Positions 16,810-28,668 of a stretch of DNA of 64,000 bases are shown here, one piece after another. Made by a program: the position numbers and the translations under genes. A model generated the notes under the pieces. It worked only from the letters and a program-made list of their open reading frames with translations. It ran no database searches and was not told the origin of the DNA. Numbering within the stretch: the stretch's first letter is position 1; the number at the start of each line of letters is the position of its first letter. This DNA is from Corynebacterium halotolerans (GTDB lineage Bacteria > Actinomycetota > Actinomycetes > Mycobacteriales > Mycobacteriaceae): NCBI RefSeq assembly GCF_001056295.1, contig NZ_JVMD01000026.1, forward strand, positions 1-64,000, given 5' to 3'.

Positions 16810-18222
16810 CTAGAGCCCCAGCACCGCCTTCGCGATGAGGAAGTACACGATCAGGCCCGACGCGTCGCAGAACGTCGAGATGAACGGCGTGGAGAACACC
16901 GCCGGGTCGGCCTTGATGGCCCGGGCGATCATCGGCATGATGCCGCCGACGGTGGCGGCGATGGTGCAGATGGACACCAGCGTCAGCCCGATGATCAGCC
17001 CGAAGTCGAGCCCGTAGACGACCCCCGCGACCACCGCGCCAATCAGCCCCAGCAGCACGCCCATGGTCACGCCGACTCGGACCTCGCGCCACGCCACCTT
17101 CCACGTGTCGCGCAGCCGTACCTCGCCGACGGCCAGGGCGCGGGTGACCGTCGTCGCCGCCTGCGAGCCGGTGTTGCCCGCGGTGCCGGTGAGCAGCGGG
17201 ATGAACAGCGACAGCGTCACCACCTTGGCCAGCGCGTCCTCGAACATCTCCAGCACCTGCACCGTCAGGATCGCCGACAGCGCGAGCACCAGCAGCCACA
17301 CGATGCGCGACCGCACCAGCGTGGCCACCGACGTGACCAGGTACGGGCGGTCCAGCGGCTCGGACGCGCCGGCGCGGGCGGCGTCCTCCTCGTCGGCGCG
17401 GTCGATGATGCGGTTGGCGTCGTCGATGGTCAGGATGCCGATCAGCCGCCCCTCCTCGTCGACCACTGGCGTGACCAGGTGGGTGGTGCGCACCGCCCGG
17501 CGCGCCGCGGTCTCGGCGTCCTCCGACGCCGTCACCGACTCCGGGGCCTTCATCAGGTCGCGGACGGTCACGGGCTCGCCGGCTGCCCCGCCCTCGCCCT
17601 CGCCGCCCTCGTTTTCAGCCTCGTCATCGAGCGCGAAAATCAGGTCCCTCAGCCCCACCACGCCCTCGAGGCGGCGGTGGTCGTCGGTGACCATGAGCAG
17701 GTACACGGTTTCGGCGCCCTCGCCGGTGGCTCGGACGTGCGCGATGGCCTCCCGCGCCGTCATCCCCGGGCGCACCCGCACGTATTCCGTGGACATGTGG
17801 CGGCCGATCGCCCCCGACGGGTAGCCGAGCATCGGGGCGGTGAGCTTGCGCTCCTTCTCCGACAGCCCGGAAAACAGCTTCGCCGACACCGACGCGGGCA
17901 GCTCGTCGACGAGCGCCGCGCGGTCGTCGGGGTCGAGGTGCTCGAAAACGCCGACCACGTGCTCGTCGCGAAGCCCCGTCAGCAGCTCCGCGCGCATGCT
18001 CCCGTTGAAGCGGTCGAACACCTCCAGCGCCAGCTCGCGCGGCAGCAGCCGGTAGATGATCGCCCGGTCATCCGGGTCCTCCCGCTCCAGCACGTTGACC
18101 AGATCCGACGGCGGCATGTCCCGGATCAGCTTCTCTATCGACGCCAGATCCTCCTGCGCCAGCATCAGCGCCAGATGGTCGGCCAGGACGTCGAACTGGA
18201 GTCGGTCGCGGGAGGTGGTCAT
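16810..18222 (-). CDS. mgtE: Magnesium transporter MgtE
   Basis: Homodimeric Mg2+ channel with cytosolic magnesium sensing. The 470 residues contain the superhelical N domain (about 1-130), a CBS pair (about 135-270, with an acidic EAENEGGEGEGG insertion in between), and about five C-terminal membrane helices (from about 300). These include the pore motif region PLLTGTAGNTGSQAATT. ATG 18222 is chosen because ACCCTA (TAGGGT on the minus strand, 18230-18235) is 7 nt upstream, leaderless style, leaving no room for a magnesium riboswitch. It lies 86 bases upstream of ald. Confidence 0.94.
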   Translation of the reverse strand: MTTSRDRLQFDVLADHLALMLAQEDLASIEKLIRDMPPSDLVNVLEREDPDDRAIIYRLLPRELALEVFDRFNGSMRAELLTGLRDEHVVGVFEHLDPDDRAALVDELPASVSAKLFSGLSEKERKLTAPMLGYPSGAIGRHMSTEYVRVRPGMTAREAIAHVRATGEGAETVYLLMVTDDHRRLEGVVGLRDLIFALDDEAENEGGEGEGGAAGEPVTVRDLMKAPESVTASEDAETAARRAVRTTHLVTPVVDEEGRLIGILTIDDANRIIDRADEEDAARAGASEPLDRPYLVTSVATLVRSRIVWLLVLALSAILTVQVLEMFEDALAKVVTLSLFIPLLTGTAGNTGSQAATTVTRALAVGEVRLRDTWKVAWREVRVGVTMGVLLGLIGAVVAGVVYGLDFGLIIGLTLVSICTIAATVGGIMPMIARAIKADPAVFSTPFISTFCDASGLIVYFLIAKAVLGL

Positions 18223-18354
18223 GCCCCCGACCCTATCCGCAAGTCCGGGCGGGCCCGGGCCGGCCGGTCGCCGCCGGCGCACGCACGCGCGCCGCTTGCT
18301 TTGCGACGGATGCCGCCGGAAATTTCGGCCGCCGTCAATCCCCAGTTCAGGCGC

Positions 18355-18372
18355 TGTTCGCTATGGGCGTAC
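18355..18372 (+). promoter_or_regulatory. ClgR-like box upstream of clpC
   Basis: TGTTCGCTATGGGCGTAC matches the reported corynebacterial ClgR pattern WNNWCGCYNANRGCGWWS with one mismatch. It overlaps the 12-bp palindrome GGGCGTACGCCC and lies about 85 bases upstream of the clpC start, where a ClgR activator site would be expected. Confidence 0.5.
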
Positions 18373-18379
18373 GCCCGAA

Positions 18380-18407
18380 GGGACGAAACGCGGGCGGGCG
18401 TCGTTAA
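18380..18407 (+). promoter_or_regulatory. SigH-type promoter candidate for clpC
   Basis: GGGACG (18380-18385) and CGTTAA (18402-18407) with a 16-nt spacer resemble the GGAA / GTT elements of the stress sigma factor SigH, which is known to transcribe clp genes in corynebacteria. Confidence 0.45.
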
Positions 18408-18455
18408 GCTTCAGTGAAACCGTTATATGGATTCCGGACGACACCGAGGAGAATG

Positions 18456-21185
<2,730 letters not shown>

Positions 21186-21364
21186 AACCGGGCCGACGGA
21201 AACGCGGGGAGCCGTCGGCACGCGGCCCTGACCGGCCGCTCCACGGCAGCCGGGACCGGGGCCGCCACGCTAGAATCGGGCGTGTCGGCCCCGGTTTTCT
21301 TGCGGCGCACCCCGCCCGCGCCCGGGCCGCGGCAACCGGTCACCGAGTATCGAGGAGCACCGAC

Positions 21365-21535
21365 ATGGGGATCTTCTTCCGCAAGCGCACGAAGTTGGGC
21401 AAGGATTCTTGGCTCAACTGGTCGAAGTCCGGGGTCTCCGGCTCCAAGCGGGTCGGCCCGGTGACCATCAACAGCCGCGGCGGGTTCTCCGTCCGCCTGG
21501 GCAAGGGGCTGAACTACCGGGGCCGCTGGAAGTAG
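21365..21535 (+). CDS. DUF4236-like mini-protein
   Basis: This 56-residue frame (MGIFFRKRTKLGKDSWLNWS to NYRGRWK) has the features of DUF4236: an FRKR-type start, an 'NxSKSGVSxS' block and a Gly-rich 'GGFSVRLGKGLNYR' end. It is basic with no membrane segment. A ribosome-binding site GAGGAG lies at 21350-21356. The preceding -10-like TAGAAT at 21271-21276 suggests its own promoter after clpC. Function unknown. Confidence 0.7.
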   Translation: MGIFFRKRTKLGKDSWLNWSKSGVSGSKRVGPVTINSRGGFSVRLGKGLNYRGRWK

Positions 21536-21588
21536 TGGCCGCCGGAAGCGGTGGCCCCGCCCGGTGATGGCGCGGTACGGTTCGTGAC

Positions 21589-22593
21589 ATGACAACAATC
21601 GCCGTGCTCCAGCCCCGCGAGGTGCCCCTCGGCGGGTACCGCGCCATCACGGTGCGCCGCACGCTGCCGCACGTCGAGCGGACCAGCGTCGGCCCCTTCA
21701 TCTTCGCCGACCACTTCGGCCCGGCCACGCCGTCGATGGACGTCGCCCCGCACCCGCACACCCACCTGGCCACCTGCACGTGGCTGTTCTCCGGCCGCGT
21801 GCGCCACGACGATTCCGCCGGCCACCACCTCGACGTCGTCCCCGGCGACACCGTGCTCATGGTCGCCGGCAACGGCATCGCCCACTCCGAGTACTCCTGG
21901 CCCGACGGCCCCGAGCTCCACGGCGTCCAGCTGTGGCTCGGGTACCCCACCGACGAGCGCCACGCCGAACGGGGCCTGCACCACTTCACCACCGACGCCG
22001 TCACCCACGGCGGCGTGACCGCGCGGGTCTTCCTCGGCGAGCTGGTCGGGGAAGTGCGCACCGCAGCCGGGGGAGCGGTGCCCGAGGACGCTCACTTCGG
22101 TACCTCCCCGATCCCCGCCCCGCGACGCGCCCTCGCCGCCGAACTGCGCATGCGCCCCGGTGCGACGCTGACGCTGCCGCTCGGCCGGGAGGTCGGCATC
22201 CTCGTCGACTCCGGCTCTGCGGAGCTGGGTGACGGCTCTACCTCCGCCACCTCCAAAAACTGCGCCACCGCCAGCCCCGCCGCCCTGGCGTACTCGCGCG
22301 GCCCCGTCGCCGAGGCCACCATCACCGCGGGCGCAGACGGCGCGACGCTGGTGCTCCTGGCCGGCGACCCCTACGGCGAGGACCTGCTGATGTTCTGGAA
22401 CTTCGTCGGCGAATCCGAAGCCGCCGTCCGCGCCGCCCGCGATGACTGGGAAGACGAGCGCACCCGCGCCCGCCGCTACGGCGTCGTGGAGGGCTACCCC
22501 GGCCACGAGGGCGAACCCACCCGCGCCCAGGTCGACCGCATTCCCGCCCCGCCGATGCCCTCGGTGCGGCTGCGGCCCCGGCGGAACAGGTGA
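21589..22593 (+). CDS. Pirin family protein
   Basis: Bicupin fold metalloprotein; some pirins are quercetinases or redox-sensing coregulators. The 334 residues carry the N-terminal metal-site pattern HPHTH (residues 57-61) and the later conserved NGIAHSE. The C-terminal cupin and tail are longer than in short pirins. TACGGT (21576-21581) ends 7 nt before the ATG, pointing to leaderless initiation. It is convergent with the lipase gene, 10 bases apart. Physiological substrate unknown. Confidence 0.88.
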   Translation: MTTIAVLQPREVPLGGYRAITVRRTLPHVERTSVGPFIFADHFGPATPSMDVAPHPHTHLATCTWLFSGRVRHDDSAGHHLDVVPGDTVLMVAGNGIAHSEYSWPDGPELHGVQLWLGYPTDERHAERGLHHFTTDAVTHGGVTARVFLGELVGEVRTAAGGAVPEDAHFGTSPIPAPRRALAAELRMRPGATLTLPLGREVGILVDSGSAELGDGSTSATSKNCATASPAALAYSRGPVAEATITAGADGATLVLLAGDPYGEDLLMFWNFVGESEAAVRAARDDWEDERTRARRYGVVEGYPGHEGEPTRAQVDRIPAPPMPSVRLRPRRNR

Positions 22594-22603
22594 CCGCGCC
22601 CGT

Positions 22604-23869
22604 TCAACACGTCCCCGCAGCCCCCGGCGCGTCCGGCCCACCCATCACGCTGACCAGCCACCCGAACGCCTCATCCTGCGTCAACTGCCACGCCAGCCCA
22701 TGCGAGGCGTCGCCCAGGTCCTCGTCGACCTCCGCGTAGGTCACGTTCGCACCCGCGTCGCACCAATCCCGCACCAGGCGCCGCGCGCCGGCGACGGGAA
22801 TGACGTCGTCCTTGACGTTGTGCGTCACGAACACCGGCATCCGCGGCGCCGTCGTCCCCAGCTTCTGCTCGTCGACGGCCTCCTGCAGCCGCGGCCCGGC
22901 GCCCGAGCCCAGGTGCGCGGCGAACGACCGCCCGTCGACGGTGAGATCCGCCGACTTCTTCCGCCCCCACAGCGCCAGCGTCGCGCCGACGCACTGCGTG
23001 GCCGTCTCGCGCAGGAAGCGGCGGCCGTCGGCGTCGAGCATGGCGTCGACGTCGCCGCGGATCTCCGGGTACGCCGCCACCAACCCGTTGATGGCGTAGC
23101 CCATCGCCCCCGACAGCGGCGACCCGTCGATTTCCGCCGCCGTCGACGGCAGATCCGCCGGCACCCCGCCCGCGTAGACGGCGCGGATGTTCAGCTCCGG
23201 CGCGTGCTCCGCCGCCAACTCCGCCGCGGCCGCCGACGCCGCGCCGCCCTGCGAGAACCCGAACACGGCGATGGGCGTCTCCTCCGTCGGCTCCGCGCCA
23301 CCCCCGCCGCCCAGCAGCCGCTCCGCCGCCCGCGCGACGTCGAGTACGGCGTGGCCCTGCGCCTCGCGCACCAGATACGTGTGCGGGCCCGGCGTGCCCA
23401 GGCCCTCGTAGTCGGTGATGGCCACCGCCCACCCCAGGTCCAGGAAATGGCGCGCCGGCGGCGGGGGAGAGGTGCCGAAGTGCATGGTCATCGACGGCGC
23501 GCAGTTGTCCGCCGCCCCCTGCGTCCCGGGCGCGATGATCAGCAGCGGCCGCGGCCCGTCCCCCGTCCACTTCGCGGTCGGCTCCAGCACCGACCCGCTG
23601 ACGACGTTCGGTCGCCCGTGCACGCCCCGCGAGGCGTAGACGATCCGCCGCGCCGTCTTCAGGCTCGGCGACTCCACCGCCAGGTCCATCTGCGTGATGA
23701 TCGTCCCCGGCGCCCTCTCCACCGGCGGCGGCGTCCCCCGCCCGGCGTCGGCGCCCTCGAATCCCGACGAGCACCCCGCCAACGCCACGAACGCCGCCAC
23801 CATCGCCACGGCGACGAACGGCACGAAACGACCCCGCACCGGGCCGTCTCCCACCGATGAAGCGCTCAT
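22604..23869 (-). CDS. Secreted lipase lipoprotein (alpha/beta hydrolase, LIP family)
   Basis: 421 residues with an export signal ending VALAGC (Cys33 lipobox). The nucleophile elbow GFSQGG places the catalytic Ser at 206. Asp and His candidates lie in the C-terminal part (THNVKDDVIPV; DASHGLAW). The overall pattern matches secretory lipases of actinobacteria (Pfam LIP), which release fatty acids outside the cell. This would supply the acyl-CoA synthetases and dehydrogenases elsewhere in the window. It is probably anchored to the outer leaf of the membrane. Confidence 0.88.
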   Translation of the reverse strand: MSASSVGDGPVRGRFVPFVAVAMVAAFVALAGCSSGFEGADAGRGTPPPVERAPGTIITQMDLAVESPSLKTARRIVYASRGVHGRPNVVSGSVLEPTAKWTGDGPRPLLIIAPGTQGAADNCAPSMTMHFGTSPPPPARHFLDLGWAVAITDYEGLGTPGPHTYLVREAQGHAVLDVARAAERLLGGGGGAEPTEETPIAVFGFSQGGAASAAAAELAAEHAPELNIRAVYAGGVPADLPSTAAEIDGSPLSGAMGYAINGLVAAYPEIRGDVDAMLDADGRRFLRETATQCVGATLALWGRKKSADLTVDGRSFAAHLGSGAGPRLQEAVDEQKLGTTAPRMPVFVTHNVKDDVIPVAGARRLVRDWCDAGANVTYAEVDEDLGDASHGLAWQLTQDEAFGWLVSVMGGPDAPGAAGTC

Positions 23870-23890
23870 GCCGCCAGATTAACCCCGCCC

Positions 23891-24838
23891 CTACCTGGGC
23901 AGGCGGAACCGCCCGTCGGCGTCCTGGACGGCCAAGCCGTCGTCGAGAAGCGAAAACAGCGCCCGCGACCGCTGCGCCGCATCGGGCCACACCGCGTCGA
24001 GCAGCTCCCGCTCCACCGGCGACTCCGCGCCGCGCAGCACGTCGAGCAGCTTGCCGCGCACCTGCCGGTCCGTGCCCTCGAACTTCTGCACCCGCTTCTT
24101 CGCCGCCGCCAGCTCCTCCTCCGACGGCTCGGGCGACCCCGCCGCCACCCACGCGCACGACTCCCGCACGGGGCACGCCCCGCACTCCGGCCGCGTGCGG
24201 CACACCGTCGCCCCCAGCTCCATCCATGCGGCGGACAACTCGGCGGCGGCGGGCGGGTCGTCGTAAAGCACCTCCTCAACGGCGGCCAGGTCCGCCCGCC
24301 TGTGCGCGCCCGGCAGGAACGTCGCCTGCGCGTGGCGGCGCAGCACCCTGCGGACGTTGACGTCCACCACCGGCGTCCGCGCCCCGAACGCGAACGCGGC
24401 CACGGCCCGCGCCGTGTAGTCCCCGATCCCCGGCAGCGCCAGCAGCGCGTCGACGTCGGCGGGTACCCGGCCATCGTGCTTGTCGACGATCGCCGCCGCA
24501 CATTCGCGCAACCTCAGCGCACGCCGCGGATACCCCAGCTTGCCCCACTCGCGCAGCACCTCATCCGCCGGCGCGGCCGCCAGATCCGCCGGCTCCGGCC
24601 ACAGCCCCATCCACCGCCGCCAGGGCGGCGCGACGCGGGCGACCGGCGTCTGCTGGCTCATGACCTCGCTGACCAGGATCCCCCACGCCGACGTCCCCGG
24701 GGCGCGCCACGGCAGCTCGCGCGCGTTGCCCCGGAACCACTCGACCAGGTCCCCGCGCCAGTCGCCGGAAACGCCCCCGCCGCCGCCATCGCGACCCCCG
24801 TTTTGCGCCGAAACCAAAACCCGATTCACTCCATTCAA
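23891..24838 (-). CDS. mutY: A/G-specific adenine DNA glycosylase
   Basis: Removes adenine mispaired with 8-oxoguanine. The 315 residues show the catalytic Glu58 in SEVMSQQTP, a helix-hairpin-helix LPGIGDYTA (135-143), the catalytic Asp159 in VVDVNVRR, and a 4Fe-4S cluster with Cys213, 219, 222 and 228. First-gap spacing is CX5C rather than the usual CX6C. A full NUDIX-type recognition domain is not evident; the C terminus is short. The N-terminal 25 residues are Gly-rich, so GTG 24769 (VSGDWRGD) might be the true start. Synteny with Rv3589 supports the call. Confidence 0.93.
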   Translation of the reverse strand: MNGVNRVLVSAQNGGRDGGGGGVSGDWRGDLVEWFRGNARELPWRAPGTSAWGILVSEVMSQQTPVARVAPPWRRWMGLWPEPADLAAAPADEVLREWGKLGYPRRALRLRECAAAIVDKHDGRVPADVDALLALPGIGDYTARAVAAFAFGARTPVVDVNVRRVLRRHAQATFLPGAHRRADLAAVEEVLYDDPPAAAELSAAWMELGATVCRTRPECGACPVRESCAWVAAGSPEPSEEELAAAKKRVQKFEGTDRQVRGKLLDVLRGAESPVERELLDAVWPDAAQRSRALFSLLDDGLAVQDADGRFRLPR

Positions 24839-24862
24839 CCGAAACCTTGCAGAATGGATGCT

Positions 24863-25486
24863 ATGACACGCACCCCTGAATCAGTTTGGAAGCACCTGCT
24901 CGAGGGAAACCACCGTTTCATGGAGGGGCAGTCCGCCCACCCGAACCAGGACCCCTCCCGCCGCGAGAAGCTCACGGCCGGCCAGCACCCCGGTGCCGTC
25001 GTCCTCGCGTGCTCGGACTCCCGCGTGCCCGTCGAGATCATCTTCGACCAGGGACTCGGTGACATCTTCGTCATCCGCACCGCCGGCCAGATCACCGACC
25101 TGTCGGTCCTGGCGTCCCTGGAGTTCGCCGTCGACGGCCTGGGCGTCCCGCTCGTCGTCGTGCTGGGCCACGAGTCCTGCGGCGCCGTCAAGGCCGCGCA
25201 CACCGCCCTCGAGGGCGGCGACCTGCCCGGCGGTTTCCAGCGGGTGCTCATCGAAAAGGTGACCCCCTCCCTGCTCGCCGCCCGCAAGGACGGCCGCACC
25301 GAGGTCTCCGAGTTCGAGCAGCGCCACGTCGCCGAAATCGTCGAGCACATCGTCGACCGCTCGCCCGAAATCAAGGCCCGACTCGCCGACGGGCGCGTCG
25401 GCGTCGTCGGCCTGCGGTACCGGCTTTCCGACGGACTCGCCGAGACCGTCGTGACCAAGGGAGTCAGCGAGAACCCGCTAATCTGA
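24863..25486 (+). CDS. canB: Beta-class carbonic anhydrase
   Basis: Zinc enzyme hydrating CO2 to bicarbonate in the cytoplasm. The 207 residues place zinc ligands at Cys50 (ACSDSR, with Asp52), His103 and Cys106 (GHESCGA). The start MTRTPESVWKHL at 24863 is preferred: a CAGAAT hexamer ends 7 nt before it. ATG 24854 is an alternative. Divergent from mutY and followed after four bases by a membrane protein gene, as in the Rv3587c-Rv3589 region. Bicarbonate supply for fatty-acid and purine synthesis is the likely role. Confidence 0.95.
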   Translation: MTRTPESVWKHLLEGNHRFMEGQSAHPNQDPSRREKLTAGQHPGAVVLACSDSRVPVEIIFDQGLGDIFVIRTAGQITDLSVLASLEFAVDGLGVPLVVVLGHESCGAVKAAHTALEGGDLPGGFQRVLIEKVTPSLLAARKDGRTEVSEFEQRHVAEIVEHIVDRSPEIKARLADGRVGVVGLRYRLSDGLAETVVTKGVSENPLI

Positions 25487-25490
25487 GTCC

Positions 25491-26168
25491 GTGACCAACC
25501 GACCGCTGCCCCCGGAGATCTACCGGCGCCGACGCATCGCCGCGCTGGTGCTGGCCATCGCGTTGATCCTCGTGATCGCGGGCGTCGTCAGATGGGTCGC
25601 CGGCGGCATGGGGTCGGACGAGGGCACCGACCAGGCCGCGGAAACCAGCGAGTCGGTCACCGTCAGCCGCGACGACGGCGTGGAAAACACCTCCGCGCCC
25701 GCCGGCGACTCCTCCGAGCCCTACACCACCTCCGACTCCGTCGCCCCGTCCGAACCGGCGGACAAGGACAAGGACACCTGCGAGCTCGCCGACCTCAACC
25801 TCAAGGTCACCGCCGACAGCCCCAACTACGGCGCCACCAACCCCCGCTTCGCCCTGACGCTGTCCAACCCCACCAAGGCCGACTGCAAAATCGACCTCGA
25901 CCGCGACACCCTCCGCTTCGAGGTCTTCGACATGACCAGCTACGAGCGCATCTGGTCCGACCTCGACTGCCACGACTCCGAGGGCAGCGGCACCGAGACC
26001 ATCAAGGCCGGCGGTGAAGTGGTCTACGACGTCAACTGGTCCCGCAAGACCTCCGCGCCCGGCAAGTGCACCGAATCCGACCGCCGCGACGTCGGCGCCG
26101 GCAGCTACCTCGTCTACGGCCTCGTCGGCGACCGCAACTCCGACCCGTACACGTTCAACATCCGGTAG
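25491..26168 (+). CDS. Conserved membrane-anchored protein (Rv3587c-like)
   Basis: 225 residues: a basic cytoplasmic start, one membrane segment (about 16-36), an acidic Ser/Thr-rich linker (about 42-95) and an extracytoplasmic beta-rich domain with four or more cysteines (DTCELADL, DCKIDLD, LDCHDSEG, GKCTESD) that may form disulfides. GTG 25491 follows TAATCT by six bases and the carbonic anhydrase stop by four. Position matches mycobacterial Rv3587c. No enzymatic motif is recognised. Confidence 0.72.
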   Translation: MTNRPLPPEIYRRRRIAALVLAIALILVIAGVVRWVAGGMGSDEGTDQAAETSESVTVSRDDGVENTSAPAGDSSEPYTTSDSVAPSEPADKDKDTCELADLNLKVTADSPNYGATNPRFALTLSNPTKADCKIDLDRDTLRFEVFDMTSYERIWSDLDCHDSEGSGTETIKAGGEVVYDVNWSRKTSAPGKCTESDRRDVGAGSYLVYGLVGDRNSDPYTFNIR

Positions 26169-26177
26169 CCCCGCGCC

Positions 26178-27224
26178 CTACTGCAACCGGTCCAGCCCCT
26201 GCCGCACGTGGCGCGCCCACAACGGGCCGACGCCCTCCAGCGCGGCGAGATCCTCCGTCTTCGCCCTCAGCAGCGACGGCAGCATCACGAACCGGGCCAC
26301 CAGCTTGTCCATCAGCGAATACTGCATCCTGGGCACCCGCGCCAACGCCCGGTAACCGCGGGGATCCACCCGCTCGCCCAGCGCCTCCGCGTCCGTCGGA
26401 TACCCCAGCACCTGCGCCACCGCCCGCGGACCCAGCAGATCCGGGTCCGGCAACTCCGCCAGACCGGCCAACGCGGCATCCACGTCGGCCTCGTCGGGAA
26501 GCCCCGATGCCGTGACCAGGTAATCGTGCAGCAACAGCCGCGCGTTCGGCTCGGTGTCCGCGATCAGCTCGCGCAGCTGCACGTCCAGCTGGTGCCCATC
26601 CGACCCCAGCGCCACCACATCCAGCGACACCGACTGCGCCGCCCGCCGCAGCAGCTCCGACAACCGCAGCACGCCCACGACCTCCGACGCCGACGCGTAC
26701 CCCGCGATCTCCGCCGTGAACAGCGCCTCCGACTCCGCGTCGAGCCGCGACCGGTACCGCTCGATGGTCCCCAGCGCCTGATTCGCGCGCGACAGGATCT
26801 CCGCCGAATCCTTCAGCACATGCCGCGCCCCATCCGCGTACACCGTGATGATGTCCATCGACTGCGACACCGCGATCACCGGCACCCCCGTCTGCAGCGC
26901 CGTCCGCTCCGCCGACCGGTGCCGCGTGCCCGACTCATCCGTCGGCAGCGACGGATCCGGCACCAGCTGCACGTTCGCCCGCCGGATGCGCGTGCCATCC
27001 GTCGACAGCACCACCGCCCCGTCCATCTTGCACAGCTCCCGCAGGCGCGTCGGCGCGAAGGCGACGTCGATCTCGAACCCCCCGTCGCACAGGCCCTCGA
27101 TCTCGTCGTCGAAGCCCAGGACGATCAGCGCCCCCGTGCGGCCGCGGCGGATCCTCTCCAGCCCGTCGCGGATGCCCGTCCCCGGGGCGAGGGATTTCAG
27201 CAGTTCATGGCTCGGTTCCGACAC
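26178..27224 (-). CDS. disA: Diadenylate cyclase / DNA integrity scanning protein
   Basis: Converts two ATP to cyclic di-AMP and scans DNA for branched structures. The 348 residues have the DAC domain with MDGAVVL (DGA at 68-70) and TRHRSAER (RHR at 101-103), a helical spine, and a C-terminal helix-hairpin-helix (AALEGVGPLWARHVRQGL). All catalytic motifs are intact. It lies 47 bases after radA, whose product restrains DisA in other bacteria; the lpqE-radA-disA order equals Rv3584-Rv3586. Confidence 0.97.
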   Translation of the reverse strand: MSEPSHELLKSLAPGTGIRDGLERIRRGRTGALIVLGFDDEIEGLCDGGFEIDVAFAPTRLRELCKMDGAVVLSTDGTRIRRANVQLVPDPSLPTDESGTRHRSAERTALQTGVPVIAVSQSMDIITVYADGARHVLKDSAEILSRANQALGTIERYRSRLDAESEALFTAEIAGYASASEVVGVLRLSELLRRAAQSVSLDVVALGSDGHQLDVQLRELIADTEPNARLLLHDYLVTASGLPDEADVDAALAGLAELPDPDLLGPRAVAQVLGYPTDAEALGERVDPRGYRALARVPRMQYSLMDKLVARFVMLPSLLRAKTEDLAALEGVGPLWARHVRQGLDRLQ

Positions 27225-27271
27225 GCGCCCATTTTAGCGCCGCCGAATACTCGAATATGCATCGCCGCAGG

Positions 27272-28660
27272 CTAATCCAGCGCGGCGTCAATCGCCTCCG
27301 CGATCGTGCCCACCCGCACGAGCCGCAGCCCCTTCGGCGCCTGCCCGGAATCGGTCTCCCGCGGCACCGCGGCGTGCGTGAACCCCATCCGGGCGGCCTC
27401 CTTCAGGCGCCGCCCGACATCCGGTACGCGCCGGACCTCGCCCGCCAGCCCCAGCTCGCCGATGACCACCATGTTCTCCCGCACCGGCCGCTGCCTCACC
27501 GCCGACGCCAACGCGATGCCCACCGCCAGATCCGACGACGGCTCCAGCAGCGTCATCCCGCCCACCGTGGCCACGTACAACTCGCGCGACGCCAGACCCC
27601 GCATCCCGTCCGGGCCATGCTGCGCCACGATCGCCGCGACCATGGGCACCCGCCGCTGATCCAGGCCCGACACGTTCCGGCGGTTGCCCTTCGCGTCCTG
27701 CATGTCGACGACCAGCCCCTGCACCTCCGCCAACATCGGTCGGCGCCCCTCCATCGCCACCGTGACGGCCGTGCCGGGCGTGGGGGAGCGGTGATGCAGG
27801 AACAGCCCCGACGGATCCTCGACCTCGCGGATGCCGTCCGCCGTCTGCTCGAAGCACCCCACCTCGTCGGTGGCACCGAACCGGTTCTTCAGGCCACGCA
27901 GGAACCGCAGCCCCGAGTGGCGGTCTCCCTCGAAATTCAGCACCACGTCCACCAGGTGCTCCATCGTCCGCGGGCCGGCGACCGTGCCGTCCTTGGTCAC
28001 GTGGCCGACCAGCAGAATCGCCGTGCCCGACTCCTTCGCCAGCGCCGTCAGCGCCGCCGTCACCGCCCTTGCCTGCGCGACCCCGCCCCGGGTGCCCTCC
28101 ACCCCGGCGGCCTGCATCGTCTGCACCGAATCGACCACCAACAGCCCCGGCTTCACAGCCAACGACTGCTCGATCACTTCCCCCACGTCCGACTCCGCCG
28201 CGAGATACAGCTCGTCGTGAAGCGCCCCCGTCCGCTCCGCCCGGAGCCGGACCTGCCCCACCGACTCCTCGCCCGTCACGTACAGGGCCGGGCCGAGCTC
28301 ACCCGACGCACAGCGGAACGCGACCTCCAGCAGCAGCGTCGACTTGCCCACCCCCGGCTCGCCCGCCAACAACACCACCGACCCCGGCACGACGCCGCGG
28401 CCCAGCACCCGGTCGAGCTCCCCGATGCCCGTCGGCACCGCCTTCGCCAGCCCCGGGTCGACCCCCGTGATGGGCGTCGCCGCGACCGCCGGCAGCCCCG
28501 ACGCAGACGAGACCGCGGACCCGGCCGAACGCGCACGTCCGACCGGTTCCGCGGTCTCGACCAAAGAACCCCATTCCCCGCACGAAGGGCACTGGCCCAC
28601 CCATTTGGATGCCCGCCAACCACAGGCGGAGCAACGGTAGGACGGGCGGCCCTTCGCCAC
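27272..28660 (-). CDS. radA: DNA repair protein RadA (branch-migration ATPase)
   Basis: RecA-like helicase aiding recombination intermediates. The 462 residues start with a C4 zinc finger (Cys10, 13, 24, 27). Walker A GEPGVGKS is at 100-107, Walker B near LLVVDSVQ, the RadA-specific KNRFG at 258-262, and a C-terminal Lon-like domain. Start is 8 bases after the lpqE stop, and the gene reads into disA, so the three are probably one transcript. Confidence 0.96.
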   Translation of the reverse strand: MAKGRPSYRCSACGWRASKWVGQCPSCGEWGSLVETAEPVGRARSAGSAVSSASGLPAVAATPITGVDPGLAKAVPTGIGELDRVLGRGVVPGSVVLLAGEPGVGKSTLLLEVAFRCASGELGPALYVTGEESVGQVRLRAERTGALHDELYLAAESDVGEVIEQSLAVKPGLLVVDSVQTMQAAGVEGTRGGVAQARAVTAALTALAKESGTAILLVGHVTKDGTVAGPRTMEHLVDVVLNFEGDRHSGLRFLRGLKNRFGATDEVGCFEQTADGIREVEDPSGLFLHHRSPTPGTAVTVAMEGRRPMLAEVQGLVVDMQDAKGNRRNVSGLDQRRVPMVAAIVAQHGPDGMRGLASRELYVATVGGMTLLEPSSDLAVGIALASAVRQRPVRENMVVIGELGLAGEVRRVPDVGRRLKEAARMGFTHAAVPRETDSGQAPKGLRLVRVGTIAEAIDAALD

Positions 28661-28668
28661 GGAGCCTG

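Noticed and set aside
18223..18300. Magnesium riboswitch before mgtE
   Set aside because: The promoter -10 ends 7 bases before the ATG, leaving no leader to hold a riboswitch.
18402..18411. Member of the GCTTTGCGACG family (CGTTAAGC)
   Set aside because: It fits better as the -10 of a SigH-type promoter and differs at key bases.
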